Origin: Jimgerdemannia flammicorona
Taxonomy: Eukaryota > Mucoromycota > Endogonomycetes > Endogonales > Endogonaceae
DNA length: 10,445 bases
Direction: 5' to 3'
Assembly (NCBI GenBank): GCA_003990745.1
Contig: RBNI01007313.1
Span: 1 to 10,445, forward strand
Position 1 is the stretch's first letter, and each line of letters begins with the position of its first letter. Shown here piece by piece: positions 1 to 7,441 of the stretch. The position numbers and the translations under genes were made by a program. Below the pieces are notes generated by a model. The model was not told the DNA's origin. It did not search any database and saw only the letters and a program-made list of their open reading frames with translations.

Positions 1-1040
1 ATGAGATTCACTCTGTTAGAGAATACACACTTGATAGAAGCACTGGTAGCAGAAATGGCCAAGTAGTTCTATACTATACTACATAGGCTGGGGAAGTCTA
101 TTTGATGCAACTGTGGCCACATACCCTGGTGGTTAGATCAGTAGTTAGAATGGAAGTTAGATTGGTAGTTTAAATAAGCCCAACTACTAGACAACTCACC
201 TTTTACCAGTTGAGCATCTCCATATCCTCCAGCAGGATCATATAGTTACTGACAAGATAAATGGTAAGTTCATCTATTGATAGCAGTTCTTCTACTGTAA
301 GCATATAACCTCCAAGTCACCAAAATCACATATCACTCTCAGAACCAATTTGAAAACCACATGCAAGACTACAAAACAAGTTACTGAAGAGATCACCTGA
401 TTACACAAAATATACCAGTAAGTATGAGAACTTACTGCCAAGACACAAGAATATCAGAAGAAGTACTATAACCATAAGACCAACCCTGAATCTCTATAAC
501 TAGTTTTGGTATACTATACTATTACAAAAAGAAACTGAAGTACCAAACTCAAACTGAGACAAGAAGAACTCTATCTCATCTATCAAAGATTTATGAACCA
601 CACTTATCAACTTGAGACCAAGATATACTATAACTATATAAGACCTCATTACTTAGTAGAAGCAAAATGCATTTGAACAACTCCATTCACTCTATCTGTA
701 TCATCTCTATTAGAGAATGACAGATGTTTCATCTGAACCCAAGAAAGCCAACATTGTCAAAATCAATCTCAAGCCTATCTACATGATAGATATTACTATT
801 AGAAATTATCTCAGATTACAGAAAATATCATTTCTGAGAGATTCAAACCCCCAGCCATGATAATAGAAGCCCTTACTCTAGACAAAAATGGCCAGTCCTC
901 ATAAATATACCAGCAGTCCAAAAAAAAAAAGAGAACCAAGACCTGTTATTCTTATATAACTACCATTATTGAGAATAGTCTTAATTTTGCAAGAGACAGA
1001 GATGATGATACCTTTGAAACTAATGATATCAGAAGTCAGA
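1..1040. other. Decayed AT-rich DNA, no gene recognised
   Basis: This stretch is AT-rich and I found no CpG dinucleotide in it. No intact frame is present. The + strand frame starting at base 3 runs to about 860 with fewer stops than the other frames, and most of them are TAG or TGA, as expected if Gln, Arg or Trp codons had been hit by C-to-T or G-to-A changes. I recognise no protein motif in it. A run of 11 A occurs at 920-930. It is most likely old transposon sequence, but that rests on its similarity in decay to the identified element on the right, not on homology. Confidence 0.5.
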
Positions 1041-1064
1041 AAACTGCTCAGACTTTATCAGAGA

Positions 1065-1115
1065 TGATGTCATCAATAGTGATGTCATCAAAGACTACCT
1101 AGATAGTATTTAAAT
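1065..1115 (+). promoter_or_regulatory. Candidate LTR promoter: paired CRE-like palindromes and TATA-like stretch
   Basis: The 11-bp palindrome TGATGTCATCA occurs twice, at 1065-1075 and 1080-1090, 15 bp apart. It is followed at 1107-1115 by TATTTAAAT. CRE/ATF-like sites upstream of a TATA box are common in fungal LTRs, and a near-identical palindrome (TGATGACATCA) occurs at 10344-10354, 20 bp inside the LTR-like start near the right end. I infer that this may be part of the 5' LTR of the decayed Ty3 element, which would need to lie upstream of its gag. No clean LTR ends, primer binding site or second copy are visible, so the call is tentative. Confidence 0.3.
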
Positions 1116-1119
1116 CTAT

Positions 1120-1500
1120 AGATAGCTTAGCAGTTATTAGTATAATTAGATTAGCCTTATATGATATGACTATGAACTGCCTCAGTAGTCAGATAATCTC
1201 TTGACATATCATATCATACTTATACTATGTGATTGTATTCTGACTCAGCAAAGTACTAAGTACTACATCTATATTCAGTATAGTTCAGATAGCCTCTTAC
1301 TAGTGTAAATACCCTCTCTCTCAGACCTTAGAATCTCAGACTTGAACAATCTGAATATAACTTCTGAGTCCTTTCCCACAATATTCTTTCACATAACTAC
1401 TTCTAGCAATATCATAAATAGCAAATAAACTTATTTAATAATCCACAAACTACTCTTAAGTAAATCTGCTTCTTATTAGGTCCACTTCTAACCCTATTAT
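1120..1500. other. Possible LTR/leader remnant, nothing definite
   Basis: The stretch is AT-rich and CpG-free, with a pyrimidine-rich piece (ccctctctctcag near 1310). It lies between the candidate promoter and the start of the nearly open frame, where the LTR R/U5 and leader of a retrotransposon would be expected. I searched for a tRNA-complementary primer binding site and found none that I could defend. Confidence 0.25.
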
Positions 1501-2906
1501 GAAATTTCCTAATTGGATATTGTCTGCAGTGATATGCCAATTCAACTAAGCTGGTCTTAGTTTCTTGAACTTCCTGAAATATAGAAAATCCTGAACATTC
1601 AAAACTAGTCCAAAAAAGGACTTTAGTTGAGATGTCAATCTGATCTTAAAATTAATAAGTATAGAGGATGTACTCTATATGAAATTGATCTTGACCTTAA
1701 GAAAACAATCTTCTAGAATATCCAGAACTTCTAGAAAACTCTTTCAGAATTATGTAATAGTTACCCTAACAAGTAACCCTCTTATAACTTGGTAGTAGTG
1801 ATTTACAATCCAATTCCACTTCAAGATACTTCCTCACCCCACTATAAACCCCTCCAAGAATGTCTACAAGTTGGTATAAAGCCCAACCTCTGAACTGAAA
1901 TTTATCTTGAACTATCTGATAATCTGAAGAGAATTTAACCTGATGTATAAGGACAATTTGACCTTCACATCTGTAACAAGTGGGACAGACTTCATTCAAA
2001 GAAAGAAGTACTCCAATTAAATCAATAGATAGATGAAACTCTATATACTAAACTCCTTGCTCTATACCCCATAAGTCAAGATAAAGAAGGTCTTATAGGA
2101 GCCTTCTTCACTCTTCTCAACAAGAGTTTTATCAGCTCCACAAATCTGAGCAACCTAGAACAATCAGCAGTAGTCTTTCTAGCCTTAGTTTCTCATGAAG
2201 TCTAAGCCTCTATAGTCAAATAGCTCAACTCTACCAACTTTTACCACACCAGAATCAAGACTGCCTTATACTACTACTTCCAAAATTACAAAGCCCACTA
2301 TATTCTTAAAGAAGAAGTAAGAGAAACTCTCTGTCAACAATATGATCCTAAACTAGAAGTAGGTCTAGCTATAACCTTATCTGCAACTAAAACCAATACT
2401 GAACCAGAACTTGATTTTGAATTAAGTCCATCTGAAATCTGATATACAACTAATTCTGTCTACTTTGACACCAAGCAAACCCAATTATACAGGAACCAAA
2501 GCCAAGAGGAGGAGGAGTATTTTAGTGAATTTAATCCTGAATATACTACTGAAGAAGACATACCTCCATTAGGACAGAATATACCTATACAGTAATAGAC
2601 AGCTATCTATTGAGCCCTCACTCCAGACTCACAACTATTACTCTAGAAACTTATACAGACTTAAAGAACACCATCACACTCTGCACTAGTACCTCAGATA
2701 GTACCAATAACACTACTACCAGTAGTCTAACTACCTCCAGTAAACAACATAGTAAACTAACAGATTTTAGATCTCATAGCTCAGATAGTCATAATGGCAG
2801 CAACTATTACTGCCTTAGCTGAACAGACCTGACTAACCAAAAATCTGAGCCTACCTACCTTCAATAGTACTACATAAGAAATCTAAAGCTTTATTAGTAT
2901 AGTTGC
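1501..2906 (+). pseudogene. Decayed nearly open frame, possibly upstream/N-terminal part of the Ty3 Gag
   Basis: One + strand frame (codons starting at 1501) can be read for about 468 codons. It is broken only by scattered TAG, TAA and TGA codons, and much of 2041-2440 is nearly stop-free. The same decay pattern is seen in the identified retroelement at 7387-10324. Residues encoded at about 2341-2580 include an acidic run (four Glu codons near 2510) and a Pro-rich piece. The last part, at about 2761-2850, reads ILDLIAQIVIMAATITALAEQ, an amphipathic segment resembling the start of some retrotransposon Gag proteins. The PLE then interrupts the sequence. The function of the first 400 or so codons is unrecognised. 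A minus-strand open stretch at 1766-2047 (TAG at 2048-2050) overlaps it; I prefer the + reading because it is longer and collinear with the downstream gag-pol. Confidence 0.4.
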
Positions 2907-2907
2907 G

Positions 2908-3406
2908 GAGGAAGAAGGCCCAGCGGGAGCCAAGGGAGCGAACCCAGAGCCAGTGTCAAAACGAACAGAAGACATGTGGAAAAGCATATATAAGGGGGAC
3001 GAACAAAGAACGTAACTGAAATTGCATCAGGCATTTATTGCCATGTAAAAACACAGTCCTTATATACAAAATATGATGTCCCAAAAGGGAGGATGCGCCA
3101 CAACTCGGGGCGAACTGAATTAGGAACCACATGACTGCTGGAGATAAGCGGAGATAAAGGGGGAGCCAATCCCAGTTGCAGGATAAAAATCACAAACAAA
3201 CACAAACAAAACAAATCCAAATCGAGATTAAAAAACATCCGCAGACCCCGGAGGGGTGAGCACAAGCGAGGGGTGAGGCCGAAACGGAGCGAGCCGCAGC
3301 GAGCCCGAGCGAAGTGAGGGGCCGAAGGCAGCGGAGGGGAGCAGAGTAAGGCCGAGACCCCGGAGCGAGCGCGAGACCCCGGAGGGGGCAAGGATGTTTT
3401 TTAATC
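2908..3406 (-). repeat. 3' pseudo-LTR of the PLE, 499 bp
   Basis: It is a direct repeat of 6566-7064 at a constant offset of 3658 bp with no gaps. I count 26 mismatches (about 5%), all transitions. The repeat begins with the reverse complement of the ORF2 stop codon region: the TAA of ORF2 (3403-3401) lies inside the repeat edge. It contains a TATA-like TATATAA (minus, 3066-3060), an AATAAA (minus, 3039-3034), a start-like ATG region of ORF1, and a GC-rich segment at 3241-3391 with three copies of GACCCCGGAG (3244-3253, 3356-3365, 3375-3384). As the downstream copy it presumably supplies the polyadenylation signal. Confidence 0.9.
3034..3039 (-). terminator. AATAAA polyadenylation signal in the 3' pseudo-LTR
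   Basis: AATAAA on the minus strand lies about 360 bases after the ORF2 stop codon. The hexamer is present in all three pseudo-LTR copies (3034-3039, 6692-6697, and 7251-7256 in the inverted copy). In the upstream copy it sits only about 20 bp after the TATA box, near where transcription would start, so it should be ineffective there. Confidence 0.4.
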
Positions 3407-5485
3407 CTCTCCAACAGAGTCAGAGGCACCAGAAGGTGATGAAAACGCAAAACGAGAGTGATGGATTAAAGAAGAAACAGAAGGGAGACGCGAACGGGCA
3501 ATCAGAGGGCATCGAGGAAGAGACAAAAGTCCATGGCGTGAAAGAGAAGAGCGCAGGACAGTGTCAGGGCATTGGGCAACCCATCGAGCACGATCGAATG
3601 GTACAACAAGAATCAGGGGCGGGAAAGAAGAGGGGGTACAGAGTGGGTAAGGGGGGAGGGAGGGAAGGGAGGGGGAATAAGAAGGAGAGAGGAGGGAAGA
3701 ACAAACAACAGACCATTCAACTGAAGCAAGAAGATCACGAATGATAGAAATTGGGTAGGCATGACGATGGACCACGAAGTTGCCAAGAACCCTAACAGCA
3801 GACACCCAATCAGAATGACGGGAGCAGCATAAAGCAAGATGACGAGCCTCACCACGAACACATTCAAGAAGAGTGCGACGAGGATGGTTGGACAAGAAGT
3901 CAGGGAACTGTTGAGAACGAGGAAAACGAGAATAGACAACAGTTCGGAAGGGGGAGAGAGAAATAGAAAGGTCTAAAAAAGGAATACTAGTCATACCACA
4001 CACCCAGGTAATAGAATGATGGGGAGGGTAGATGCCCAGGAACACATTAGAGATATCAATGCCAGCAACAGCGAAGACAATGAAGTCATCAATGTATCGG
4101 TGAAAGAAGATATCCCCAGCTCGGAACACGATGGAAAGAGGTGAAGTAAGATCACATATCACACGAAGTTCATGAGCCAAGCCAACCAAGTTGGCGAGAG
4201 TGGGGGCACAATTCGTTCCCATGGCAATACCAGATGTCTGGTGAAAACAGCCAAGGGCCGACTCAAAGAAATTAGAGCGGCAGACGAGGAGCGTAAGCTC
4301 AATAATGGAAGCTAACAAAATGGGGGAATCCAAAGGAAAAACAATGGAACCCAAGAAACGAAGACAATCATCGATCTCATCAAAACGAATAACAGTATAG
4401 AAAGAAGAGAAATCACCAGAGGCCAAGTGTGAAAAATGATGAACAGGCACAATGGTGGAATAAAGAAGGGCGAGCTCCTGGGTATCCCAAAGAATGGTAT
4501 ACTCAGGCCCAAGACAGTGCTGAAGAAGAGCCATCCAGGAGAGGAAGAAGCAAGAAAGCCACTTCGAAATCTCGGTGGTAGGAGAACAAAAAGCAGCTGT
4601 GATAGGATGCCAAGCCAAAAGAGGCTTGTGAACTTTGGGAAGGGCATAGAAAACTGGAAGACGAACATCTGGAGAGGACAAAGAGTCCTGGAAGAAGTTA
4701 AAAATGAGGTTCACAAAAGGAGAGTCCGAAAGCGATCTAGCATGAGCCAGAGAAACCCGAAGGAGAGTGAGAACCTCATCCAATCCAAGAGCACTAGGCT
4801 CGTAAGCCGTGGCTCGAAGGAGGGCAGAAAGGCCATCGAGGTAGAGCGATTTGGGAATAAGCGCAAAACCTTGATTCTTATCAGTGACTGTGAGCAAGTG
4901 CGAAGGCAGTTGCTTGACCGATTTAAGTGCAGTACGTACAGCACGGTCCGAAACTAAGCAGGAGCGAGCGCGTCCGGGAACGGACAGCAAGCAAGCCATG
5001 TCGAGGAATACGCAGTGTGAAGAGACATTGGGAGGGGGGACCCAATCGCTAGGAACAAAATAGCGAGAGGGCATCTCACCACGATCCTCAAAGAAGATAG
5101 CAAGGTCAAGAGCACGACGAAAGCGCAAAAGATGAGCCGGATCAGTGGAGGAGAATTGGGAGGGAGTCGCAGGAAAAACAAAGCGAGGACTCAGGGATAA
5201 GGCAAAGACTTGAAGGGGAGAAAGGAGGCAGTCAGCTGAAGAAAAAGGAGGGGACAAAAGAGCCCCAGAAGAAGAATAAACCCAAAAATTCAGGACAAGC
5301 AACTGGGAAAGGCGAAGGGGGGACAGCATGAGGAACCACTCAGGGCACACCAGAAGCGACGACGGAATCCGAGAAGGGACAGGGACACCGGGGGAGAACC
5401 AGGCTGGGGGGAAGTTTAAGAGCGGGAGGTCTTCCCCTTCCCTCTGACTTTTTTTGAAGGTGGTGAGCCCGACGAGCGGGAGCAC
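3401..5485 (-). CDS. PLE ORF2: Penelope-type reverse transcriptase, no endonuclease seen
   Basis: About 694 residues. It has the PLE RT signatures in order: DKNQG at 202-206, ALPKVHKP at 281-288 (the KVHK motif found in PLEs), motif A GDFSSFYT with Asp358, motif B TSGIAMGTNCAP at 417-428, motif C RYIDD with Asp466 and Asp467 (about 4085-4090), and PFLDLSISL at 502-510. These are followed by the usual PLE block HPRR...GEARHL at about 534-550. All three catalytic aspartates are present. The C-terminal 95 residues are Ser/Pro-rich with no GIY-YIG endonuclease, so it belongs with endonuclease-lacking PLEs. The listed start is a GTG; a TGA lies three codons upstream and the first ATG in frame is residue 53, after the overlap. 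It overlaps ORF1 by 70 bases in the -1 frame, so expression as an ORF1-ORF2 fusion by frameshifting is likely. No stop interrupts it. It should copy the element RNA in the nucleus. Confidence 0.88.
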   Translation of the reverse strand: MLPLVGLTTFKKSQREGEDLPLLNFPPAWFSPGVPVPSRIPSSLLVCPEWFLMLSPLRLSQLLVLNFWVYSSSGALLSPPFSSADCLLSPLQVFALSLSPRFVFPATPSQFSSTDPAHLLRFRRALDLAIFFEDRGEMPSRYFVPSDWVPPPNVSSHCVFLDMACLLSVPGRARSCLVSDRAVRTALKSVKQLPSHLLTVTDKNQGFALIPKSLYLDGLSALLRATAYEPSALGLDEVLTLLRVSLAHARSLSDSPFVNLIFNFFQDSLSSPDVRLPVFYALPKVHKPLLAWHPITAAFCSPTTEISKWLSCFFLSWMALLQHCLGPEYTILWDTQELALLYSTIVPVHHFSHLASGDFSSFYTVIRFDEIDDCLRFLGSIVFPLDSPILLASIIELTLLVCRSNFFESALGCFHQTSGIAMGTNCAPTLANLVGLAHELRVICDLTSPLSIVFRAGDIFFHRYIDDFIVFAVAGIDISNVFLGIYPPHHSITWVCGMTSIPFLDLSISLSPFRTVVYSRFPRSQQFPDFLSNHPRRTLLECVRGEARHLALCCSRHSDWVSAVRVLGNFVVHRHAYPISIIRDLLASVEWSVVCSSLLSPSYSPSLPSLPPYPLCTPSSFPPLILVVPFDRARWVAQCPDTVLRSSLSRHGLLSLPRCPLIARSRLPSVSSLIHHSRFAFSSPSGASDSVGED

Positions 5486-6645
5486 ACCCCATCAGAGTGC
5501 CAGACCTTGCGGCCACAGGCTTTCGTGCAGCCCTTGCATTTGGGGGCATGGGGAGAGGAAGCGGAGGAGGAGCCGGCAGAGGAAGCCGAAGGAGAGCGAG
5601 CAGCGAAAGGGGCAGCAGTGCGAGGAACACCACCATGGGGGCAGATGGACTTGGCCGGGTGCCAGTAGGCACGGTGGAGGCGACCAGAGCAGACAGCACA
5701 AGGCCAGGCCCCAACGGGGCAAGAACCAAGTTGATGGCCACGCTTGGGGGCAGGGGGAACGGAGGAGGAAGAGGCCTTGGCGGGGGAGGGGAACCAGGAA
5801 GAGGCCGACGAAGCCTGGTTGGGCTTGGCGGGGGTCTTGGTGGGGGTCTTGGAGGGGGCCTTGGCGGCGGTGGCAGTGAAAGAGTGAACCTCGGCACGAG
5901 TGGCAGCACGAGCCTCGGCACGGATGGCCTCGGAGACCGAAACCTCAGGGGAGGCAGGGAGGGGAGCAGTGGCGGCGGTGCGAGCAGCAGCGGCAGCACG
6001 AGATGTCTCTTGCTCATGGAGGTGAGCAATGAAGGAGGTGCCGGTGAGGAGGAAGCAATGAACAGCGTCGATGTCGGCGGCGACCAAAGGAACTTTGTGG
6101 ATTTGGAAGCCACAAAAAGGGGCAGCATCCAAGAGGCGAGAGGAGGCGAAGGCCACGAAAGCGGCACAGGCACGGTGGAAGGAGGTGGAGGCAGCAGCGG
6201 TGGAAGTAGCGGTGGCATTGGCGGTGGCAAGCTTGGCGGTGGCAGTGGCAGCACGAACCTCTTCAGAGAGAGCTTGGCGGCAGGCCTCGGGGAGAACGGA
6301 ATAGCGAATGGCGGGCAGAGCGACGACGTTGACGTCACGGCGGAGACGAGCCTCCTTGGCAGAGAGGGCAAGAACCGACCAGAACTGAGAAAGGAGTGGA
6401 TGACCAGAAGGACGAAGGTCCAAGGGGAGGGAGAGAATAGCAGATGAGACGTAAGACTCGAACGAGACAGTGGCGGGGGTGAAGGCGGGGGGAGGGGGAG
6501 GAAGAACCTCATCCATAACTTCGTCGACGAGGACGGAGGCCCTGAGGGCAGACGGTACAGCAGCAGAGGAAGAAGGCCCAGCGGGAGCCAAGGGAGCGAA
6601 CCCAGAGCCAGTGTCAAAACGAACGGAAGACATGTGGAAAAGCAT
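5416..6645 (-). CDS. PLE ORF1: Ala/Pro-rich protein with C-terminal Cys/His clusters
   Basis: 409 residues, starting at the first ATG after the TATA box. A second ATG four codons later (6633) is also possible, and it is the only one of the two still present in the inverted pseudo-LTR copy. The N-terminus lies inside the 5' pseudo-LTR. Residues about 120-260 are Ala-rich and probably helical. Residues 262-276 hold a KTP-type repeat followed by a basic, Ser-rich linker. Two Cys/His clusters follow: C309, C316, C319, H324, H329, C335, H337, and C370-x2-C373-x3-C377-x5-H383-x4-C388. They look like zinc-binding sites, and a basic tail follows. I do not recognise a named family. A role in binding the element RNA, comparable to Gag or LINE ORF1 proteins, is inferred from position and composition. 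The stop TAA (5418-5416) lies 31 bases beyond the slippery A7 run. A longer frame of 443 codons overlaps here, but it is an Arg/Pro/Leu-rich shadow. Confidence 0.75.
   Translation of the reverse strand: MLFHMSSVRFDTGSGFAPLAPAGPSSSAAVPSALRASVLVDEVMDEVLPPPPPAFTPATVSFESYVSSAILSLPLDLRPSGHPLLSQFWSVLALSAKEARLRRDVNVVALPAIRYSVLPEACRQALSEEVRAATATAKLATANATATSTAAASTSFHRACAAFVAFASSRLLDAAPFCGFQIHKVPLVAADIDAVHCFLLTGTSFIAHLHEQETSRAAAAARTAATAPLPASPEVSVSEAIRAEARAATRAEVHSFTATAAKAPSKTPTKTPAKPNQASSASSWFPSPAKASSSSVPPAPKRGHQLGSCPVGAWPCAVCSGRLHRAYWHPAKSICPHGGVPRTAAPFAARSPSASSAGSSSASSPHAPKCKGCTKACGRKVWHSDGVCSRSSGSPPSKKVRGKGKTSRS
5449..5455 (-). promoter_or_regulatory. Candidate -1 programmed frameshift slippery site (A AAA AAA)
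   Basis: In the ORF1 frame the minus strand reads TCA AAA AAA GTC. This gives the heptamer A AAA AAA, which fits the X XXY YYZ rule for -1 frameshifting. A one-base backward slip moves the ribosome into the ORF2 frame (TTC AAA AAA AGT). It lies in the 70-base ORF1/ORF2 overlap, with the ORF1 stop 31 bases downstream. Beyond it, GGGGAAG can pair with CTTCCCC about 16 bases later to make a stem starting roughly 11 bases after the heptamer. ORF2 lacks its own ATG here, which supports the idea. Confidence 0.6.
5818..5870. repeat. Short tandem repeat in ORF1 (KTP codons)
   Basis: On the + strand the units ggcgggggtctt, ggtgggggtctt, ggagggggcctt and ggcgg follow each other as near-perfect 12-bp repeats. 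On the coding (minus) strand they encode the KTPTKTPAK-type linker before the Cys/His clusters of ORF1. Such a run is prone to length change between copies. Confidence 0.6.
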
Positions 6646-7064
6646 GTATAAGGGGGACGAACAAAGAACATAACTGAAATTACATCAGGCGTTTATTGCT
6701 ACGTAAAAACGCGGTCCTTATATACAAAATACAACATCCCAAAAGGGAGGACGTGCCACAACTCGGGGCGAACCGAATTAGGAACCACATGACTGCCGGA
6801 GATAAGCGGAGATAAAGAGGGAGCCAATCCCAGTTGCAGGATAAAAATCACAAACAAACACAAACAAAACAAATCCAAATCGAGATTAAAAAACATCCGC
6901 AGACCCCGGAGGGGTGAGCGCGAGCGAGGGGTGAGACCGAAACGGAGCGAGCCGCAGCGAGCCCGAGCGAAGTGAGGGGCCGAAGGCAGCGGAGGGGAGC
7001 GGAGTAAGGCCAAGACCCCGGAGCGAGCATGAGACCCCAGAGGGGGCAAGGATGTTTTTTAATC
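6566..7064 (-). repeat. 5' pseudo-LTR of the PLE, 499 bp
   Basis: This is the direct copy of 2908-3406. It contains the presumed core promoter, the leader and the first 26 or so codons of ORF1. Its 15-bp ends of interest are gattaaaaaacatcc at 6884-6898 and the reverse complement ggatgttttttaatc at 7050-7064. These flank a 151-bp GC-rich segment and form the hinge with the inverted copy to the right. Confidence 0.9.
6718..6724 (-). promoter_or_regulatory. TATA box of the PLE promoter
   Basis: TATATAAGG on the minus strand lies 73 bases before the ORF1 ATG. It is conserved in all three pseudo-LTR copies (3060-3066 and, inverted, 7224-7230) despite mutations around it. Transcription would start near 6690. 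Because the inverted copy keeps the same box facing the other way, the element could also drive a transcript rightwards into the flanking Ty3 DNA. Confidence 0.5.
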
Positions 7065-7314
7065 TTGATTTGGATTTGTTTTGTTTGTGTTTGTTTGTGA
7101 TTTTTATCCTGCAACTGGGATTGGCTCCCCCTTTATCTCCGCTTATCTCCGGCAGTCATGTGGTTCCTAATTCGGTTCGCCCCGAGTTGTGGCGCGTCCT
7201 CCCTTTTGGGATGTTGTATTTTGTATATAAGGACCGTGTTTTTACATGGCAATAAATGCCTGATGCAATTTCAGTTATGTTCTTTGTTCGTCCCCCTTAT
7301 ACACACTTTTCCAC

Positions 7315-7410
7315 ATGTCTTCCGTTCATTTTGACACTGGCTCTGGGTTCGCTCCCTTGGCTTCCGCTGGGCCTTCTTCCTCTGCTACTAACTTCAAAGC
7401 CAATCAATAG
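7315..7410 (+). pseudogene. ORF1 N-terminal stub in the inverted pseudo-LTR
   Basis: The inverted copy repeats the ORF1 start: MSSVHFDTGSGFAPLASAGP matches ORF1 residues 5-24 with two substitutions. The frame then leaves the element at 7386, runs into flanking Ty3 sequence and stops with TAG at 7408-7410. With the conserved TATA box upstream it could be transcribed, but a 31-residue product is unlikely to function. Confidence 0.6.
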
Positions 7411-7441
7411 ACCAATGAGTGAGTAGCTGACTACCTTCTGA

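Larger units (their letters stand above)
2906..7386 (-). mobile_element. Penelope-like retroelement (PLE), two intact frames, pseudo-LTRs
   Basis: This is a GC-rich, CpG-rich island in CpG-depleted DNA. Read on the minus strand it runs: an inverted partial pseudo-LTR (7386-7050), the 5' pseudo-LTR (7064-6566), ORF1, ORF2 and the 3' pseudo-LTR (3406-2908). Direct pseudo-LTRs with an additional inverted, truncated copy next to one of them are typical of Penelope-type elements, and ORF2 carries the PLE-specific DKN and KVHK motifs. Both outer borders end in the same element sequence (gaggaagaagg at the left, its reverse complement at the right). I see no convincing target-site duplication: the left flank ends ttagtatagttgc and the right flank starts actaacttcaaagcc. 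Both frames are free of stops, so the copy may be recent. PLEs act by target-primed reverse transcription. This one lacks a recognisable endonuclease. Confidence 0.85.
6562..7386. repeat. Large inverted repeat: 337-bp arms around a 151-bp GC-rich loop
   Basis: Bases 6562-6898 are the reverse complement of 7050-7386 at a constant coordinate sum of 13948, without gaps. I count 12 mismatches, all transitions. The spacer 6899-7049 is GC-rich with repeated words (GAGCGAG, GACCCC). The right arm is a truncated pseudo-LTR that lacks this GC-rich part. Such a head-to-head partial copy next to a full pseudo-LTR is a known feature of Penelope-type insertions. A transcript across it would fold into a long hairpin. 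Confidence 0.92.

Noticed and set aside
1766..2047. Minus-strand open stretch with CPTCYRC, possibly a chromodomain-like end of an integrase
   Set aside because: A loose resemblance to a chromodomain can be forced, but the aromatic residues do not align and the + strand frame here is longer and collinear with the Ty3 element.
2610..2822. Small + strand Ser/Thr-rich frame of 70 codons
   Set aside because: It overlaps the longer fossil frame in another register and its composition only reflects act/agt-rich DNA.
4028..4036. GIY tripeptide in ORF2 as a sign of a GIY-YIG endonuclease
   Set aside because: It lies at residues 484-486, just after the YIDD motif within the RT, and has no YIG partner or downstream Arg/Glu.
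5497..6447. Long + strand Gly-rich open frame (316 codons)
   Set aside because: It is the antisense of the Ala/Pro-rich ORF1. Its Gly/Arg-rich low-complexity product comes from GC-rich antisense codons, and no motif or conserved start supports it.
5340..6671. 443-codon minus-strand frame overlapping ORF1
   Set aside because: It is Pro/Leu/Arg-rich without Cys/His spacing, and its upstream ATG falls close to the promoter region. The 409-codon frame has a structured domain layout and the overlap with ORF2, so this is a shadow.
6899..7064. Hammerhead ribozyme, as reported in pseudo-LTRs of many PLEs
   Set aside because: I searched both strands for CTGANGA with a matching GAAA. A CGAAAC occurs in the GC-rich segment and a CTGATGC near 7260, but the core CTGANGA is absent and no three-stem fold fits. 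A covariance-model search would settle it.
7052..7255. Small + strand frame, also seen inverted in both pseudo-LTRs
   Set aside because: It lies wholly in the repeat, is hydrophobic because of T-rich codons, and spans the TATA box. It is repeat sequence read by chance.
2890..7395. Target-site duplication flanking the PLE
   Set aside because: Left (ttagtatagttgc) and right (tgctactaacttc) flanks share at most TGC, and this is also element sequence on the right. No duplication can be supported.
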